A stretch of 35,373 nt of DNA. Origin: Alphaproteobacteria bacterium (lineage in GTDB: Bacteria > Pseudomonadota > Alphaproteobacteria > Rhodobacterales > Rhodobacteraceae). Shown here one piece after another: positions 20,320 to 28,923 of this stretch (the stretch's first letter is position 1; the number at the start of each line of letters is the position of its first letter). The notes below the pieces were generated by a model. That model was not told where the DNA came from, made no database searches, and was given only the letters and a program-made list of their open reading frames with translations. A program made the translations under genes and the position numbers. The stretch covers positions 1 to 35,373 of the forward strand of contig JAUHYC010000037.1 of the NCBI GenBank assembly GCA_030426685.1. The letters run 5' to 3'.

Positions 20320-22680
20320 TCAGAACTGGGCCTGAATGGTCAGGTCAAAGCTCTGTTCTTTGTCGAAATCTTCTTTCTTTAGAGCCTGCGAGAAGTTAAA
20401 GCGCAACGGTCCAAAGGGGGTGGTCCACAGAACCGAGACCCCTAAAACATGGCGGATCGAACCATCCGCGCCAACGATATCAGCACCGGCGGTGTTCACA
20501 TTGTCGATATTGTAAAGGTTGCCGACATCGTAGAATACGCCGCCACGCAGACCCAGCTCTTCTGGCAGGCCCAGCGGGAAATCGGATTCAAACCGCGCAA
20601 CCCAGTAGTAGTTGCCACCGATGGCATCGTCCTGACCGGCCGAAAGGTCGCGCGGTCCGATACCGGCCGGTTCAAACCCACGGAACGTGTTCGGACCCAG
20701 CACATAGCGATCAAGGGTCCGACTAAAGTCATCCCCGGTCCAGTTTAACGCACCAAGCTCCAGGCTCGCGCGAAGCACGACCTCTTCGTTCAGCACACGT
20801 TTCTGGGCAATGGCGCGGGCGGTGGTTTTGATGAACTCGTTATCACCCCCCAGGCCAGCGGCATCCACGCCGACCTCAAACAACACACCCGCCGTGGGGT
20901 TAAGTCCACCCAGACGGCTGTCATAGACGTATGACACGCCAAAGGAACTTGTTGTCCGCTTACCCTGATCGATTTCAGAAGAAATCACGGCACCGTTTGT
21001 CTCATTGTCCTGCTGCGTCATTTCGCTGCGATCCCAGCCATAACGGAGACGCAGTGACGATAGCTCGCCAATTGCATAGCTGAGCTGCGGTCTGAAGAAG
21101 ACCGTTTTTGTATCGTAGCTGGCAAAGCTCGAATTTGTGCTGGCCAGGCCCAGACCCAGATCAAAGCGCAGCTTGCGTCCCAGCAGATAAGGTTCGGTGA
21201 AGTTGATCGAATACTGCTCGGAATCTTGCGCGGTTGATAGCGAGATACCCAGGTTTTGCCCCCGGCCGAGAAAGTTCGATTCGTTCAGACCAATCGCAAT
21301 CCCCAGACCATCCGAAACCGAGTAGCTGCCGCCTAGGCTCAAAGATCCGGTGGGCTGCTCCTCGACATCGACGTCGACAATAACCTGACTTGGTGAAGAA
21401 CCCTCGCGCGTTTCAACATCTGCGGCCGAAAAGAAGCCGAGTGCACGGATGCGTTCCGCGCTCTGACGGATTTCACGGGGGTTGAAGGGATCGCCCTCAA
21501 CGGTGTCGAACTGACGGCGGATCACACGGTCCAGCGTGGTGGTGTTGCCTTCGATATCGATTCGCTCAACAAAGATGCGCGGGCCGCGGGTTAGCACAAA
21601 CTGTACGTCCAGTGTCAGATCACGCGGGTTCCGTGTGACGCGCGGCTCCACACGCAAGAAGTCAACGCCGTTTTTCAGCCCCAGGCGCTCCATCCGTGCA
21701 ATCGAGTTTTCGATCAGAGTTGGCGAGTAGATCACACCAGGTTTGATCTTCAACGCAGCCTGATAGGCTGCCGGGTCGACACCCGGAATTTCACTGACGG
21801 TTGAGATCTGACCAAACGCAAAACGCTGACCCTCGGTGATATTCATCACCAGGAAAAAGGCATCCCGTTCGCGGGTGAATTCGACATTGGCGCTGTTGAC
21901 GCGGAAGTCGATATAGCCGCGCGACAGGTAGAAATCCCGGATCACCTGCTTGTCGAATTCGATCCGGTCGGCGATGAAAGTATCCCCGCGCAGGAATGTA
22001 CGCAGAACATTGGCCTGCTTGGTCTCAAGCACCCGACGCAAGCGGCGGTCCGAGTAGGCACGGTTGCCAACAAAGCTGACGCGTTCAACCTCGATCGTCG
22101 TACCCTCGGCAACTTCGAAAACCAGATCGACACGGTTGTCACTGCGGCGGATGATACGCGGGATCACGGTGGCAGACACCCTGCCCTGCGCCGAATAAAT
22201 CTCGGCGATCAGGTCAGCATCCGCTTCGGCGACCTGAGGGGTGAACACCCGGCGGGTCTGGGAGGAGATCGCATCAAGCAAAACGTCGTCTTTGACGCGG
22301 CGGTTCCCTTCGATGCTGATCTGATTGATCGTGGGATATTCCTCGACTTCAATGACCAGAGTATTCCCGCGCGGCGTCAGCTCAACTGTCTCAAAAACAC
22401 CACTGTCAAGCAAACGCTGAAACGCATCGTTGAGCTGCCCGGCAGATACCGTCTGACCCGGCTCGATTCCCGTTCGCGCGATGATGGTCGATGTTTCGAT
22501 CCGTCGATTGCCCTCAACCTCGAAGGCGTTGATCGTGTAAGATTGCGCCTGTGCGGGTTGCGGAAGCACCAGCAAACCCGGTGTAGCAACAAGGAAAAAG
22601 AACGTTAGTGCCTGCCACAAAATGTTGCTTTGCCGCCCATGAGAGCCGCAGAATGTGCCCGTGCCTCTGCTGTCATTCAT
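20320..22680 (-). CDS. bamA: Outer membrane protein assembly factor BamA
   Basis: BamA is the Omp85 barrel that inserts beta-barrel proteins into the outer membrane. The 786-residue product has a signal peptide with a hydrophobic core at about 24-39 and probable cleavage after A45 (AQA-QSY). Five POTRA repeats follow over about 47-420, the first beginning INAFEVEGNRRIE, then the C-terminal barrel ending in phenylalanine (TIQAQF) as expected for an outer-membrane beta signal. The barrel includes VLGPNTFRGFEPAGIGPRD, containing the RGF of the lid loop. The start is the ATG at 22680; a GTG three codons upstream is also possible and neither has a strong ribosome binding site. A promoter-like pair lies just upstream. 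Confidence 0.95.
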   Translation of the reverse strand: MNDSRGTGTFCGSHGRQSNILWQALTFFFLVATPGLLVLPQPAQAQSYTINAFEVEGNRRIETSTIIARTGIEPGQTVSAGQLNDAFQRLLDSGVFETVELTPRGNTLVIEVEEYPTINQISIEGNRRVKDDVLLDAISSQTRRVFTPQVAEADADLIAEIYSAQGRVSATVIPRIIRRSDNRVDLVFEVAEGTTIEVERVSFVGNRAYSDRRLRRVLETKQANVLRTFLRGDTFIADRIEFDKQVIRDFYLSRGYIDFRVNSANVEFTRERDAFFLVMNITEGQRFAFGQISTVSEIPGVDPAAYQAALKIKPGVIYSPTLIENSIARMERLGLKNGVDFLRVEPRVTRNPRDLTLDVQFVLTRGPRIFVERIDIEGNTTTLDRVIRRQFDTVEGDPFNPREIRQSAERIRALGFFSAADVETREGSSPSQVIVDVDVEEQPTGSLSLGGSYSVSDGLGIAIGLNESNFLGRGQNLGISLSTAQDSEQYSINFTEPYLLGRKLRFDLGLGLASTNSSFASYDTKTVFFRPQLSYAIGELSSLRLRYGWDRSEMTQQDNETNGAVISSEIDQGKRTTSSFGVSYVYDSRLGGLNPTAGVLFEVGVDAAGLGGDNEFIKTTARAIAQKRVLNEEVVLRASLELGALNWTGDDFSRTLDRYVLGPNTFRGFEPAGIGPRDLSAGQDDAIGGNYYWVARFESDFPLGLPEELGLRGGVFYDVGNLYNIDNVNTAGADIVGADGSIRHVLGVSVLWTTPFGPLRFNFSQALKKEDFDKEQSFDLTIQAQF

Positions 22681-22716
22681 TTTTATCACTACCCAGAATT
22701 TTCAGTCTTTAGCTGC

Positions 22717-22745
22717 TGAGTAGCCCGATTGGGGCATCATGTCAA
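22717..22745 (-). promoter_or_regulatory. Candidate sigma-70 promoter for bamA
   Basis: On the minus strand a perfect TTGACA (22740-22745) is followed after exactly 17 bases by TACTCA (22717-22722). Transcription would begin near 22710, giving a leader of about 30 bases. It lies just downstream of the rseP-side terminator, so bamA-ompH-fabZ-lpxA-lpxI-lpxB would have its own start. Confidence 0.55.
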
Positions 22746-22757
22746 AAGCGCAAAATG

Positions 22758-22780
22758 CAAAAACGGCCCGATGGGCCGTT
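22758..22780 (-). terminator. Rho-independent terminator upstream of bamA
   Basis: The 8-base stem AACGGCCC-N3-GGGCCGTT (22762-22780) is followed on the minus strand by a T-rich run (TTTTTGCATTTTG). It would stop transcripts coming from rseP and the small ORF at 22809-22970 before the bamA promoter, splitting the envelope block in two. Confidence 0.8.
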
Positions 22781-22808
22781 GCAAGTTGTCACGCTGGTGG
22801 TGGAAGAA

Positions 22809-22970
22809 TCACAATCCGACGAAATACCCACCAACCGCAAGGGCCAGTGCCGTGACGCCAAAGCTAAGCAAGACATCCCAGTTCAGCAGGAACAGGAAGC
22901 TGAAGCTTTGATAGGATTTCTGCAACGCTTTGGTCATAGCCATTGGGTCCATTGGTAAGAAAGCACTCAT
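22809..22970 (-). CDS. Possible small membrane protein between rseP and bamA (53 residues)
   Basis: A minus-strand frame with an upstream in-frame stop encodes MSAFLPMDPMAMTKALQKS followed by YQSFSFLFLLNWDVLLSFG and VTALALAVGGYFVGL: a short amphipathic head and one or two hydrophobic helices. Five in-frame ATGs (22976, 22970, 22952, 22943, 22937) compete, and none has a strong ribosome binding site, the main weakness. In favour are the regular hydrophobic pattern without charged residues in the second half, the otherwise empty 340-base gap, and a good terminator 30 bases after the stop. It could be a small inner-membrane partner of the rseP transcript or a chance frame. No family recognised. 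Confidence 0.42.
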   Translation of the reverse strand: MSAFLPMDPMAMTKALQKSYQSFSFLFLLNWDVLLSFGVTALALAVGGYFVGL

Positions 22971-23027
22971 CACCATAGGGACGAATTACGGCAATTTTGC
23001 GTCCGGACCTTGCCTGTATTGCCTTAA

Positions 23028-24380
23028 TCAACAGAACAGATCGTTGCTGACCGAAAAGATCATCAGCGACAAGATCAGCGTTATCCCGATCCCCATCAGA
23101 ATACGCAGCGCTTTGTCGCTGGGGGGTTTGCCGGACACCGCTTCATAGGCATAGAATACCAGATGCCCACCATCCAGCGCAGGGATTGGAAAAAGGTTCA
23201 ACAGCCCCACAGCGGTAGACAGGACCGCAATGAAAAAGATGAAATTCTGTGCGCCCTGGCTGGCCATTGCCCCGGATGTTTCAGCAATTCCGATCGGCCC
23301 TGAGATGTTGCAGGTGCTGATCGCGCCGGTAATCATGTGCCACATCCCCGACAGCGACCCTTCGATGATGCGTCCGGTTTGAGTTACCCCACCTTTCAGC
23401 GAATCCCAGATACCTGCCGGAACTGTTTCGGGTTCAAGCATCATGCCGCCGACAATTCCGATGCGCCAATGGGTGACAAATCCACCATCAGCCTGAGGTT
23501 CATCCGTGCGCCGTGGTGCGAGTGCGAATTCAAGTTCAGCGCCATCGCGCCAGACATTCAGAAGCAACGCACGCCCATCCGAGCCCTCAACATGCTCTTT
23601 GAGTTGCTCGAACGCAAAGATCGGATCACCGTCCACGGCCGTAATCACATCGCCCTGCTGCAGTTGGATATCCATCGCAGCACTACGCGGCGCAACCTGT
23701 TGGATCAAAGGCGGAAACAGCCACGGACCAGCCACATCTACCGTCTCGCCGTTGCGAATAACGGTATACTCCAGCTCTTGCTGAACCGGCAGGGTATCAA
23801 TGAAATCTGACCAGTTGCTCCGGTCATCAAAATCGGGCGTCGGCACGCCGGCAATGGCGATGATCTCATCCCCTTCCTGCAACCCCTGCACTGTTCCTGG
23901 TAGAGGCTGCAATGCGCCGACGGTCAGCGGCTCACGCGACACGCCCTGCGACCAGAAGACAAGGCCAAACACCAGTATTGACATCACGAAATTGAAAATC
24001 GGGCCTGCGGCCACTGTCGCTGTCCGTGCCCAGAGCGGGGCGCCATGCATGGTGCGGCGCAACTCTTCCGGGCTTTGCTGAGCGATTTCATCAATCGCTT
24101 CTTCGTCTTTGCCGGACGCGGCGTTGGCGTCACCCAGGAATTTGACATATCCGCCGAACGGCAACAGTGCGACCTGCCAACGGGTGCCGCGCTTGTCGAT
24201 CCGGCTCCACAGAACGGGGCCAAATCCGATCGAAAACACCTCAGCATGGATGCCCGACCAGCGGCCGACAATATAGTGCCCGTATTCGTGCACCGCCACA
24301 ATCACCGACAAAGCCACGACAAAGGCCAAAATCGTATAGAGCAGATTGCCGAACTGCGGGATCAAAGAGAGTATGTCCAA
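23028..24380 (-). CDS. rseP: Site-2 protease RseP (M50 metalloprotease)
   Basis: RseP cleaves transmembrane anti-sigma factors and signal-peptide remnants inside the inner membrane. The 450-residue protein has the zinc site HEYGH (31-35) in its first helix, GFGPVLW, two PDZ domains (roughly 130-220 and 225-300), and the LFPIPALDGGHL motif whose aspartate completes the zinc site. At least four membrane helices are evident. Length matches E. coli RseP. It follows dxr by six bases, the usual cdsA-dxr-rseP order. No sigma-E or RseA homologue lies in the window. Confidence 0.95.
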   Translation of the reverse strand: MDILSLIPQFGNLLYTILAFVVALSVIVAVHEYGHYIVGRWSGIHAEVFSIGFGPVLWSRIDKRGTRWQVALLPFGGYVKFLGDANAASGKDEEAIDEIAQQSPEELRRTMHGAPLWARTATVAAGPIFNFVMSILVFGLVFWSQGVSREPLTVGALQPLPGTVQGLQEGDEIIAIAGVPTPDFDDRSNWSDFIDTLPVQQELEYTVIRNGETVDVAGPWLFPPLIQQVAPRSAAMDIQLQQGDVITAVDGDPIFAFEQLKEHVEGSDGRALLLNVWRDGAELEFALAPRRTDEPQADGGFVTHWRIGIVGGMMLEPETVPAGIWDSLKGGVTQTGRIIEGSLSGMWHMITGAISTCNISGPIGIAETSGAMASQGAQNFIFFIAVLSTAVGLLNLFPIPALDGGHLVFYAYEAVSGKPPSDKALRILMGIGITLILSLMIFSVSNDLFC

Positions 24381-24386
24381 GAGTAT

Positions 24387-25559
24387 TTATCCTGCTCGTT
24401 GCAAAACGGTTTCATCGATCCACTGACGTGTCAGATGGTCCGTTTGCTGCACATTATCAAGGGTCAACGGGGCATCAACAAGGCCATCCGCGGCCTCAAA
24501 ACGCTCCAGCACCGCGGCGACGGCATCGGCCATATCTAGGAACCCGATCCGCCGACCGATGAAGTGATCCAATGCGCGTTCCTTGGCGGCATTGAAGATG
24601 GCTCCCGACAGGCCGCCGCGCTGCATCACTTCGCGCGCCAACCGAAGCGCCGGATAGCGGGCTTCGTCCGGAGTGTGAAAGCGCAACTGACCGAGTTTGG
24701 CAAGATCCAGACGCTCGACCGGCAGATCACGCCGTTCGGGCCAATGCAGGGCGTAGCCGATAGCATGGCGCATATCAGGCGCGCCGAGATGCGCCATCAT
24801 GGCGCCGTCCTGAAATCCGACCAGTGCATGGACCGTGGATTCGGGGTGCACCAGAACTTCGATATTCGCCGGGTCGACTCCAAAATATTCTTTGGTCTCT
24901 ATTACTTCCAGCGCCTTGTTAAACATCGATGCACTGTCAATCGTAATCCGCTGACCCATATTCCAATTCGGGTGGCTGGAGGCCTGCTCGACCGTCGCAG
25001 TGGCCAGATCAACCAATGGCCAGTCACGAAACGCACCGCCGCTGGCCGTGATAATCACACGCTCGACCGCAGCGATGTCTTCCCCAACCAGAGCCTGAAA
25101 CACCGCAGAATGCTCACTGTCCACCGGCAATAGCCGGGCGTTGTGGCGTTGTGCCGTCTCCAGAACCAATGGGCCTGCGCAAACCAGTGTCTCTTTGTTG
25201 GCCAATGCCAGCGTCGCGCCCTGTTTCAGGGCTTCGATCCCGGGCGCAAGCCCCGCTGCACCGACAATGGCGGACATAACCCAATCCGCCGGACGCGCAG
25301 CCGCCTCGATCAGGGCCGCCTGCCCTGCGGCAGCCTGAACGCCACTGCCCGCCAAAGCTGCGCGCAGATCGCCCAACCGGTCTTCAAACGCTGTGACCGC
25401 AATGTCTGCGCCCAGCCGTCTTGCGTCCTGGGCCAGTTGCGTGATGTTGCCACCGCCGGTCAGTGCCACCACGTCGTAGGCGCCCGGATCCCTGGCGATC
25501 AGGTCGATTGTATTCTGCCCAATCGATCCGGTCGCTCCGAATATCGAGACTTTCCGCAT
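24387..25559 (-). CDS. dxr: 1-deoxy-D-xylulose 5-phosphate reductoisomerase
   Basis: Dxr makes 2-C-methyl-D-erythritol 4-phosphate, the committed step of the non-mevalonate isoprenoid pathway. It begins with the NADPH-binding IFGATGSIGQNTIDL, and has ANKETLVCAGPLV, PVDSEHSAVFQAL and TASGGAFRDWP, and then the SSHPNWNMGQRITIDSASMF segment with metal and substrate ligands. It is 390 residues from the ATG at 25559, which overlaps the cdsA stop by one base; a GTG one codon earlier is the only alternative. The product feeds undecaprenyl phosphate made through UppS in the same operon. Confidence 0.96.
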   Translation of the reverse strand: MRKVSIFGATGSIGQNTIDLIARDPGAYDVVALTGGGNITQLAQDARRLGADIAVTAFEDRLGDLRAALAGSGVQAAAGQAALIEAAARPADWVMSAIVGAAGLAPGIEALKQGATLALANKETLVCAGPLVLETAQRHNARLLPVDSEHSAVFQALVGEDIAAVERVIITASGGAFRDWPLVDLATATVEQASSHPNWNMGQRITIDSASMFNKALEVIETKEYFGVDPANIEVLVHPESTVHALVGFQDGAMMAHLGAPDMRHAIGYALHWPERRDLPVERLDLAKLGQLRFHTPDEARYPALRLAREVMQRGGLSGAIFNAAKERALDHFIGRRIGFLDMADAVAAVLERFEAADGLVDAPLTLDNVQQTDHLTRQWIDETVLQRAG

Positions 25560-26341
25560 CACATGCCTCCGGGGGCATAGATCAGCCCCGCGAGAAGAAC
25601 AAAGACCGCCGCGCCCATCATACCATCAAAGCGGTCCAGAAACCCTCCGTGACCTGGTATCAGTTGTGAACTGTCCTTGACCCCGAATTTGCGCTTGGCG
25701 GCGCTTTCGACAATGTCACCGGCTTGGCTAGCCATGGACGCCAGGACCGAGACCAGTACAAACGCCACCCCAAATCCGACATAGGCCGCAAAGATCGTTC
25801 CTACCAGAGCCGCAGCAACCCAGCCGCCGATCGTGCCGGACCACGTCTTCTTGGGGCTGACCTTAGGCCAGAACTTCGGACCGCCCAGTGTCTTTCCAAC
25901 AAAATACCCCGCAACATCGGTGGCAACCACAACAAGGATCAACCAGACCATCCAGCCAAAACCCATATTCTCGCGGATCGAGATAAAACCCAGCCCCGAG
26001 GCCGCGATCCAGAACGCGAACAACACATAAATGCCCCGCGCTCGGCTGATCTGCCCTGCCCCGACCAAAGCCGGTGCCAGCAGGAAGGGAAGTTTGTACA
26101 GAGGCGGAAGATGAAAGCTGAGGACAACGGCAACACCGGTCAGAATGGCCAACTGCAAGGCGACACCGCGCTGTCCCGGGTCAATCATCCGGACCAGTTC
26201 CCAGGTCATCAGACCGCAGGCTGCGGCGATGAAGGCTTCGAACCACAACCCGCCCAGCCATACCTCGATAGCACCAATAATCACCAGAACCGCGGCAGAC
26301 AGAACCCGGGTTGTCAGATCAGACCATCGGCCCTCGCTCAT
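25559..26341 (-). CDS. cdsA: Phosphatidate cytidylyltransferase
   Basis: CdsA makes CDP-diacylglycerol, precursor of all major phospholipids. The 260-residue protein has seven or so membrane helices and the CDP-diglyceride synthetase signature near its end: ESAAKRKFGVKDSSQLIPGH followed by GGFLDRFDGMMGA. The start is the ATG at 26341, overlapping the uppS stop as ATGA; a longer frame from 26425 would add an arginine-rich leader read out of uppS and is rejected. It lies between uppS and dxr in the standard order and is tightly coupled to both. Confidence 0.95.
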   Translation of the reverse strand: MSEGRWSDLTTRVLSAAVLVIIGAIEVWLGGLWFEAFIAAACGLMTWELVRMIDPGQRGVALQLAILTGVAVVLSFHLPPLYKLPFLLAPALVGAGQISRARGIYVLFAFWIAASGLGFISIRENMGFGWMVWLILVVVATDVAGYFVGKTLGGPKFWPKVSPKKTWSGTIGGWVAAALVGTIFAAYVGFGVAFVLVSVLASMASQAGDIVESAAKRKFGVKDSSQLIPGHGGFLDRFDGMMGAAVFVLLAGLIYAPGGM

Positions 26342-27069
26342 GCCGGAACCGCTCCAAACCGCCGCTCGCGTGCACCATAGCTGCGGCACAGACGTTCCAG
26401 TTCGGCGGCGGAAAAATCGGGCCAAAGCGTATCAATGAATTCGTATTCCGAATACGCCGACTGCCACAGCAAGAAATTCGAAATTCGCGCCTCGCCACTG
26501 GTGCGGATTACCAGGTCCGGGTCGGGAAGAACCCGTGTATCCAGATACTTTGGCAGAGTTTCTTCATCTACATCTTCCGGCTGCAAACGCCCTTCGGCCA
26601 CGTCACGCGCCAGACGTTTTGTGGCGCGCGCCACCTCATCCCGGCCACCGTAATTTAGCGCAACCGTCAGATGAACCAGATCATTGTTCTCGGTTTCACG
26701 TTCCAGCGTATCCATCAACTCGATCAGCTTCGCATCAAGACGAACGCGATCACCGATGAAACGCACCCGGATACCGTTATCTTTCAGCGTCTTGGTCTCT
26801 TTGACAATATAGCGGCGAAACAGGCTCATCAGCCCGGCGACTTCGACCTGGGTCCGCTTCCAGTTCTCGGTCGAAAACGCAAAAATCGTCAGATACTTGA
26901 TCCCCAGCCCCGGACAGGCTTCGACCACCTCGCGAACGCGGCGAGCGCCCGCGTGATGGCCAAACAGCCGGGGCCGCCCGCGCGCCTGCGCCCAACGGCC
27001 ATTTCCATCCATGATGATGGCCACATGGCGCGGCCCTGCGACCGGAGCGGTATCAGGATCTTTTGGCAT
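26338..27069 (-). CDS. uppS: Isoprenyl (undecaprenyl diphosphate) transferase
   Basis: UppS extends farnesyl diphosphate with isopentenyl units in cis to give the C55 carrier for peptidoglycan and other envelope polymers. The 243-residue protein has HVAIIMDGNGRWAQARG with catalytic D21, then GHHAGARRVREVV, LTIFAFSTENWKR, ALNYGGRDE, and PDPDLVIRTSGEARISNFLLW followed by YSEYEF, all family motifs. Length is normal. It starts nine bases after frr and overlaps cdsA by four bases. Confidence 0.96.
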   Translation of the reverse strand: MPKDPDTAPVAGPRHVAIIMDGNGRWAQARGRPRLFGHHAGARRVREVVEACPGLGIKYLTIFAFSTENWKRTQVEVAGLMSLFRRYIVKETKTLKDNGIRVRFIGDRVRLDAKLIELMDTLERETENNDLVHLTVALNYGGRDEVARATKRLARDVAEGRLQPEDVDEETLPKYLDTRVLPDPDLVIRTSGEARISNFLLWQSAYSEYEFIDTLWPDFSAAELERLCRSYGARERRFGAVPA

Positions 27070-27078
27070 ACTTCCGGT

Positions 27079-27642
27079 TCAGACCTGCATGATCTCGGCT
27101 TGTTTGGTCTCAAGCGCCTCATCGACGGCTTTGATCATCGTATCCGTCAGATCCTGCACCTCGGTTTCCCAGAACTTCTGATCATCTTCGGACATCCCGT
27201 CGGCCTTGGCCTTTTTGATCTGGTCCATGCCATCACGGCGCACATTACGGATCGAAACACGCGCGCTTTCAGCATATTGCCCTGCAACTTTGCCAAGCTC
27301 GCGGCGGCGCTCTTCGTTCAATTCCGGGATCGGCAACATGATGATGGTGCCATTCAGCTGTGGATTGATGCCAAGCCCGCTTTCACGAATTGCTTTTTCA
27401 ACTTTGCCCACAAGACCTTTGTCCCAGACATTTACGGTAACCATGCGGGGTTCGGGGACATTCACGGTGCCGACCTGATTGATCGGAGTCATCGAGCCAT
27501 AGGCGTCAACCATCACAGGCTCAAGCATCGAGGCTGACGCGCGCCCGGTCCGCAACGAGGCGAATTCAGTTCTGAGGTTGGCCATTGCGCCGTCCATACG
27601 GCGTTTCAGATCATCGGTGTCCAGTTCGAAATCATCAGACAT
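27079..27642 (-). CDS. frr: Ribosome recycling factor
   Basis: RRF splits the post-termination ribosome together with EF-G. The 187-residue product is nearly the E. coli length (185) and carries [23 protein letters not shown] and [16 protein letters not shown]. Its second half has REKGK-equivalent [16 protein letters not shown] and [16 protein letters not shown]. The start at 27642 follows GGGAG at good spacing; a GTG three codons upstream is possible. In most bacteria pyrH precedes frr, but here the upstream neighbour is acuI and no pyrH is in the window, so frr heads the operon. Confidence 0.96.
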   Translation of the reverse strand: MSDDFELDTDDLKRRMDGAMANLRTEFASLRTGRASASMLEPVMVDAYGSMTPINQVGTVNVPEPRMVTVNVWDKGLVGKVEKAIRESGLGINPQLNGTIIMLPIPELNEERRRELGKVAGQYAESARVSIRNVRRDGMDQIKKAKADGMSEDDQKFWETEVQDLTDTMIKAVDEALETKQAEIMQV

Positions 27643-27702
27643 GCTGCTCACTCCCCGTCTTCAGGTGCTGTTTGGATGGGTCTTAAGCCATCACAATTGG
27701 GT

Positions 27703-27708
27703 TGTATA
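27703..27708 (-). promoter_or_regulatory. Possible extended -10 element for the frr operon
   Basis: On the minus strand TGC-TATACA is an extended -10 match about 60 bases upstream of the frr ATG. No good -35 is present at 17 bases. It fits frr heading the uppS-cdsA-dxr-rseP transcript but rests on motif only. Confidence 0.3.
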
Positions 27709-27776
27709 GCAATCATGGTCATGAATTGTTGCAATGACCAGAGCTGTTTCCGGCATCCTGAGCCAGATCCCGACCT

Positions 27777-27811
27777 CCAAACCAGCCAGAACACAGCTCT
27801 GACCGGCTTGG
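27777..27811 (-). other. Long stem-loop downstream of acuI
   Basis: A 15-base-pair stem (several G-U pairs in the minus-strand RNA) with a 5-base loop lies 14 bases after the acuI stop codon. There is no T-run after it, so it is not a classic intrinsic terminator; it may mark or stabilise the 3' end of the dmdA-acuI transcript. Confidence 0.5.
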
Positions 27812-27824
27812 GCAGCGGATCGGA

Positions 27825-28820
27825 TCAAGCGTTCACGTCGACAACAACCCGCCCCTTGACCTGCCCCTTGAGAATATCAGCCCCCAATGCAGGCAGATCT
27901 GACAGAGTCGCCGGTTGCACCATCGCCTCCAGCTTGTTCATCGGCAAATCGGTTGCGATACGCTGCCAGGCCCGGACCCGGTTTTCATAAGGCTGCATCA
28001 CACTGTCGATTCCCAAAAGGTTCACGCCGCGCAACAGGAACGGGATCACCGTTGCAGGCAAGGCGGCCCCGCCCGCCAGACCGACCGCCGCAACCGATGC
28101 CCCGTATTTCATTTGCCCCAGCACGCGTGCCAGCATCGCTCCGCCAACAGCATCGACGCAGCCAGACCAGGTCTCACTTTCCAGCGGGCGCTTGGTCGTC
28201 TCATTCAACTCATCCCGCGGCACAATCGTCGTGGCCCCCAGCGACTTGAGGTAATCTGCGGTCTCAGGACGCCCAGTTACCGTCGCCACTTCATACCCCA
28301 TTTTCGCTAAAATCGCCGTGGCGACCGAGCCGACCCCACCGGCCGCGCCGGTCACCAGAACCGGTCCGTTCCCCGGCTGCAGACCGTGATCTTCCAACGC
28401 CATGACCGCCAGCATCGCAGTAAACCCTGCGGTGCCGACCGCCATTGCCTGCCGCGTGGTCAGCCCATCCGGCAATGGTACCAACCAGTCCGCCCGCGCA
28501 TTCGATTTCTGAGCGTATCCACCCCAATGCGCCTCGCCGACGCGCCAACCTGTCAGCACAACCTTGTCACCCGGCTTGTAACGCGCATCGGTCGAAGCCT
28601 CGACGGTCCCCGCATAATCGATCCCCGGAATATGCGGGTAGCTGCGCACCAGCCCGCCACCTTTGGGTGACAGACACAGTCCGTCTTTGTAATTCACAGT
28701 GGAATACTCGACTGCAACTGTCACTTCACCTGCTGGCAAATCAGCCAATTCGATCTGTTTGACCGAAGCGCTTGCCAATCCGCTTTCTTCATCTTTGTCC
28801 ATCACCAACGCATTGAACAT
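27825..28820 (-). CDS. acuI: Acryloyl-CoA reductase (NADPH)
   Basis: AcuI reduces acryloyl-CoA to propionyl-CoA, removing a toxic intermediate of DMSP cleavage. The 331-residue medium-chain dehydrogenase is of the YhdH/AcuI subgroup: MFNALVMDKDEES at the N-terminus, TVNYKDGLCLSPKG, PGIDYAGTVE, the NADPH-binding GAAGGVG (158-164), and VDAVGGAMLARVLGQMKYGASVAAVGLAGG. It has no zinc-binding cysteines, as expected for quinone-oxidoreductase-like members. It follows dmdA by 103 bases that contain a repeat-like hairpin element. The dmdA-acuI pairing is known in Ruegeria pomeroyi and other roseobacters, which makes this annotation firm. The ATG follows GGAAGGATG. Confidence 0.93.
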   Translation of the reverse strand: MFNALVMDKDEESGLASASVKQIELADLPAGEVTVAVEYSTVNYKDGLCLSPKGGGLVRSYPHIPGIDYAGTVEASTDARYKPGDKVVLTGWRVGEAHWGGYAQKSNARADWLVPLPDGLTTRQAMAVGTAGFTAMLAVMALEDHGLQPGNGPVLVTGAAGGVGSVATAILAKMGYEVATVTGRPETADYLKSLGATTIVPRDELNETTKRPLESETWSGCVDAVGGAMLARVLGQMKYGASVAAVGLAGGAALPATVIPFLLRGVNLLGIDSVMQPYENRVRAWQRIATDLPMNKLEAMVQPATLSDLPALGADILKGQVKGRVVVDVNA

Positions 28821-28856
28821 TTTATCATCCTTCCTGTTTCAATAAGACCAGATCCG

Positions 28857-28917
28857 CTCTTCATCTGGCTGGAAATACTCCGGGGGAGTCGCGCAGCGAC
28901 GGGGGCAGAGCCCCCTG
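28857..28917. repeat. Intergenic palindromic element of roseobacter type
   Basis: Three short hairpins in a row, CTCC-N3-GGAG (28878-28888), GTCGC-N3-GCGAC (28888-28900) and GGGGGC-N3-GCCCCC (28901-28915), adjoin the minus-strand sequence GGAGTATTTCCAGCCAGATG. I recognise this as resembling a GC-rich element scattered between genes in Rhodobacterales; only one copy is in this window. It lies between dmdA and acuI and could attenuate or protect the transcript there. Confidence 0.55.
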
Positions 28918-28923
28918 CACCGT

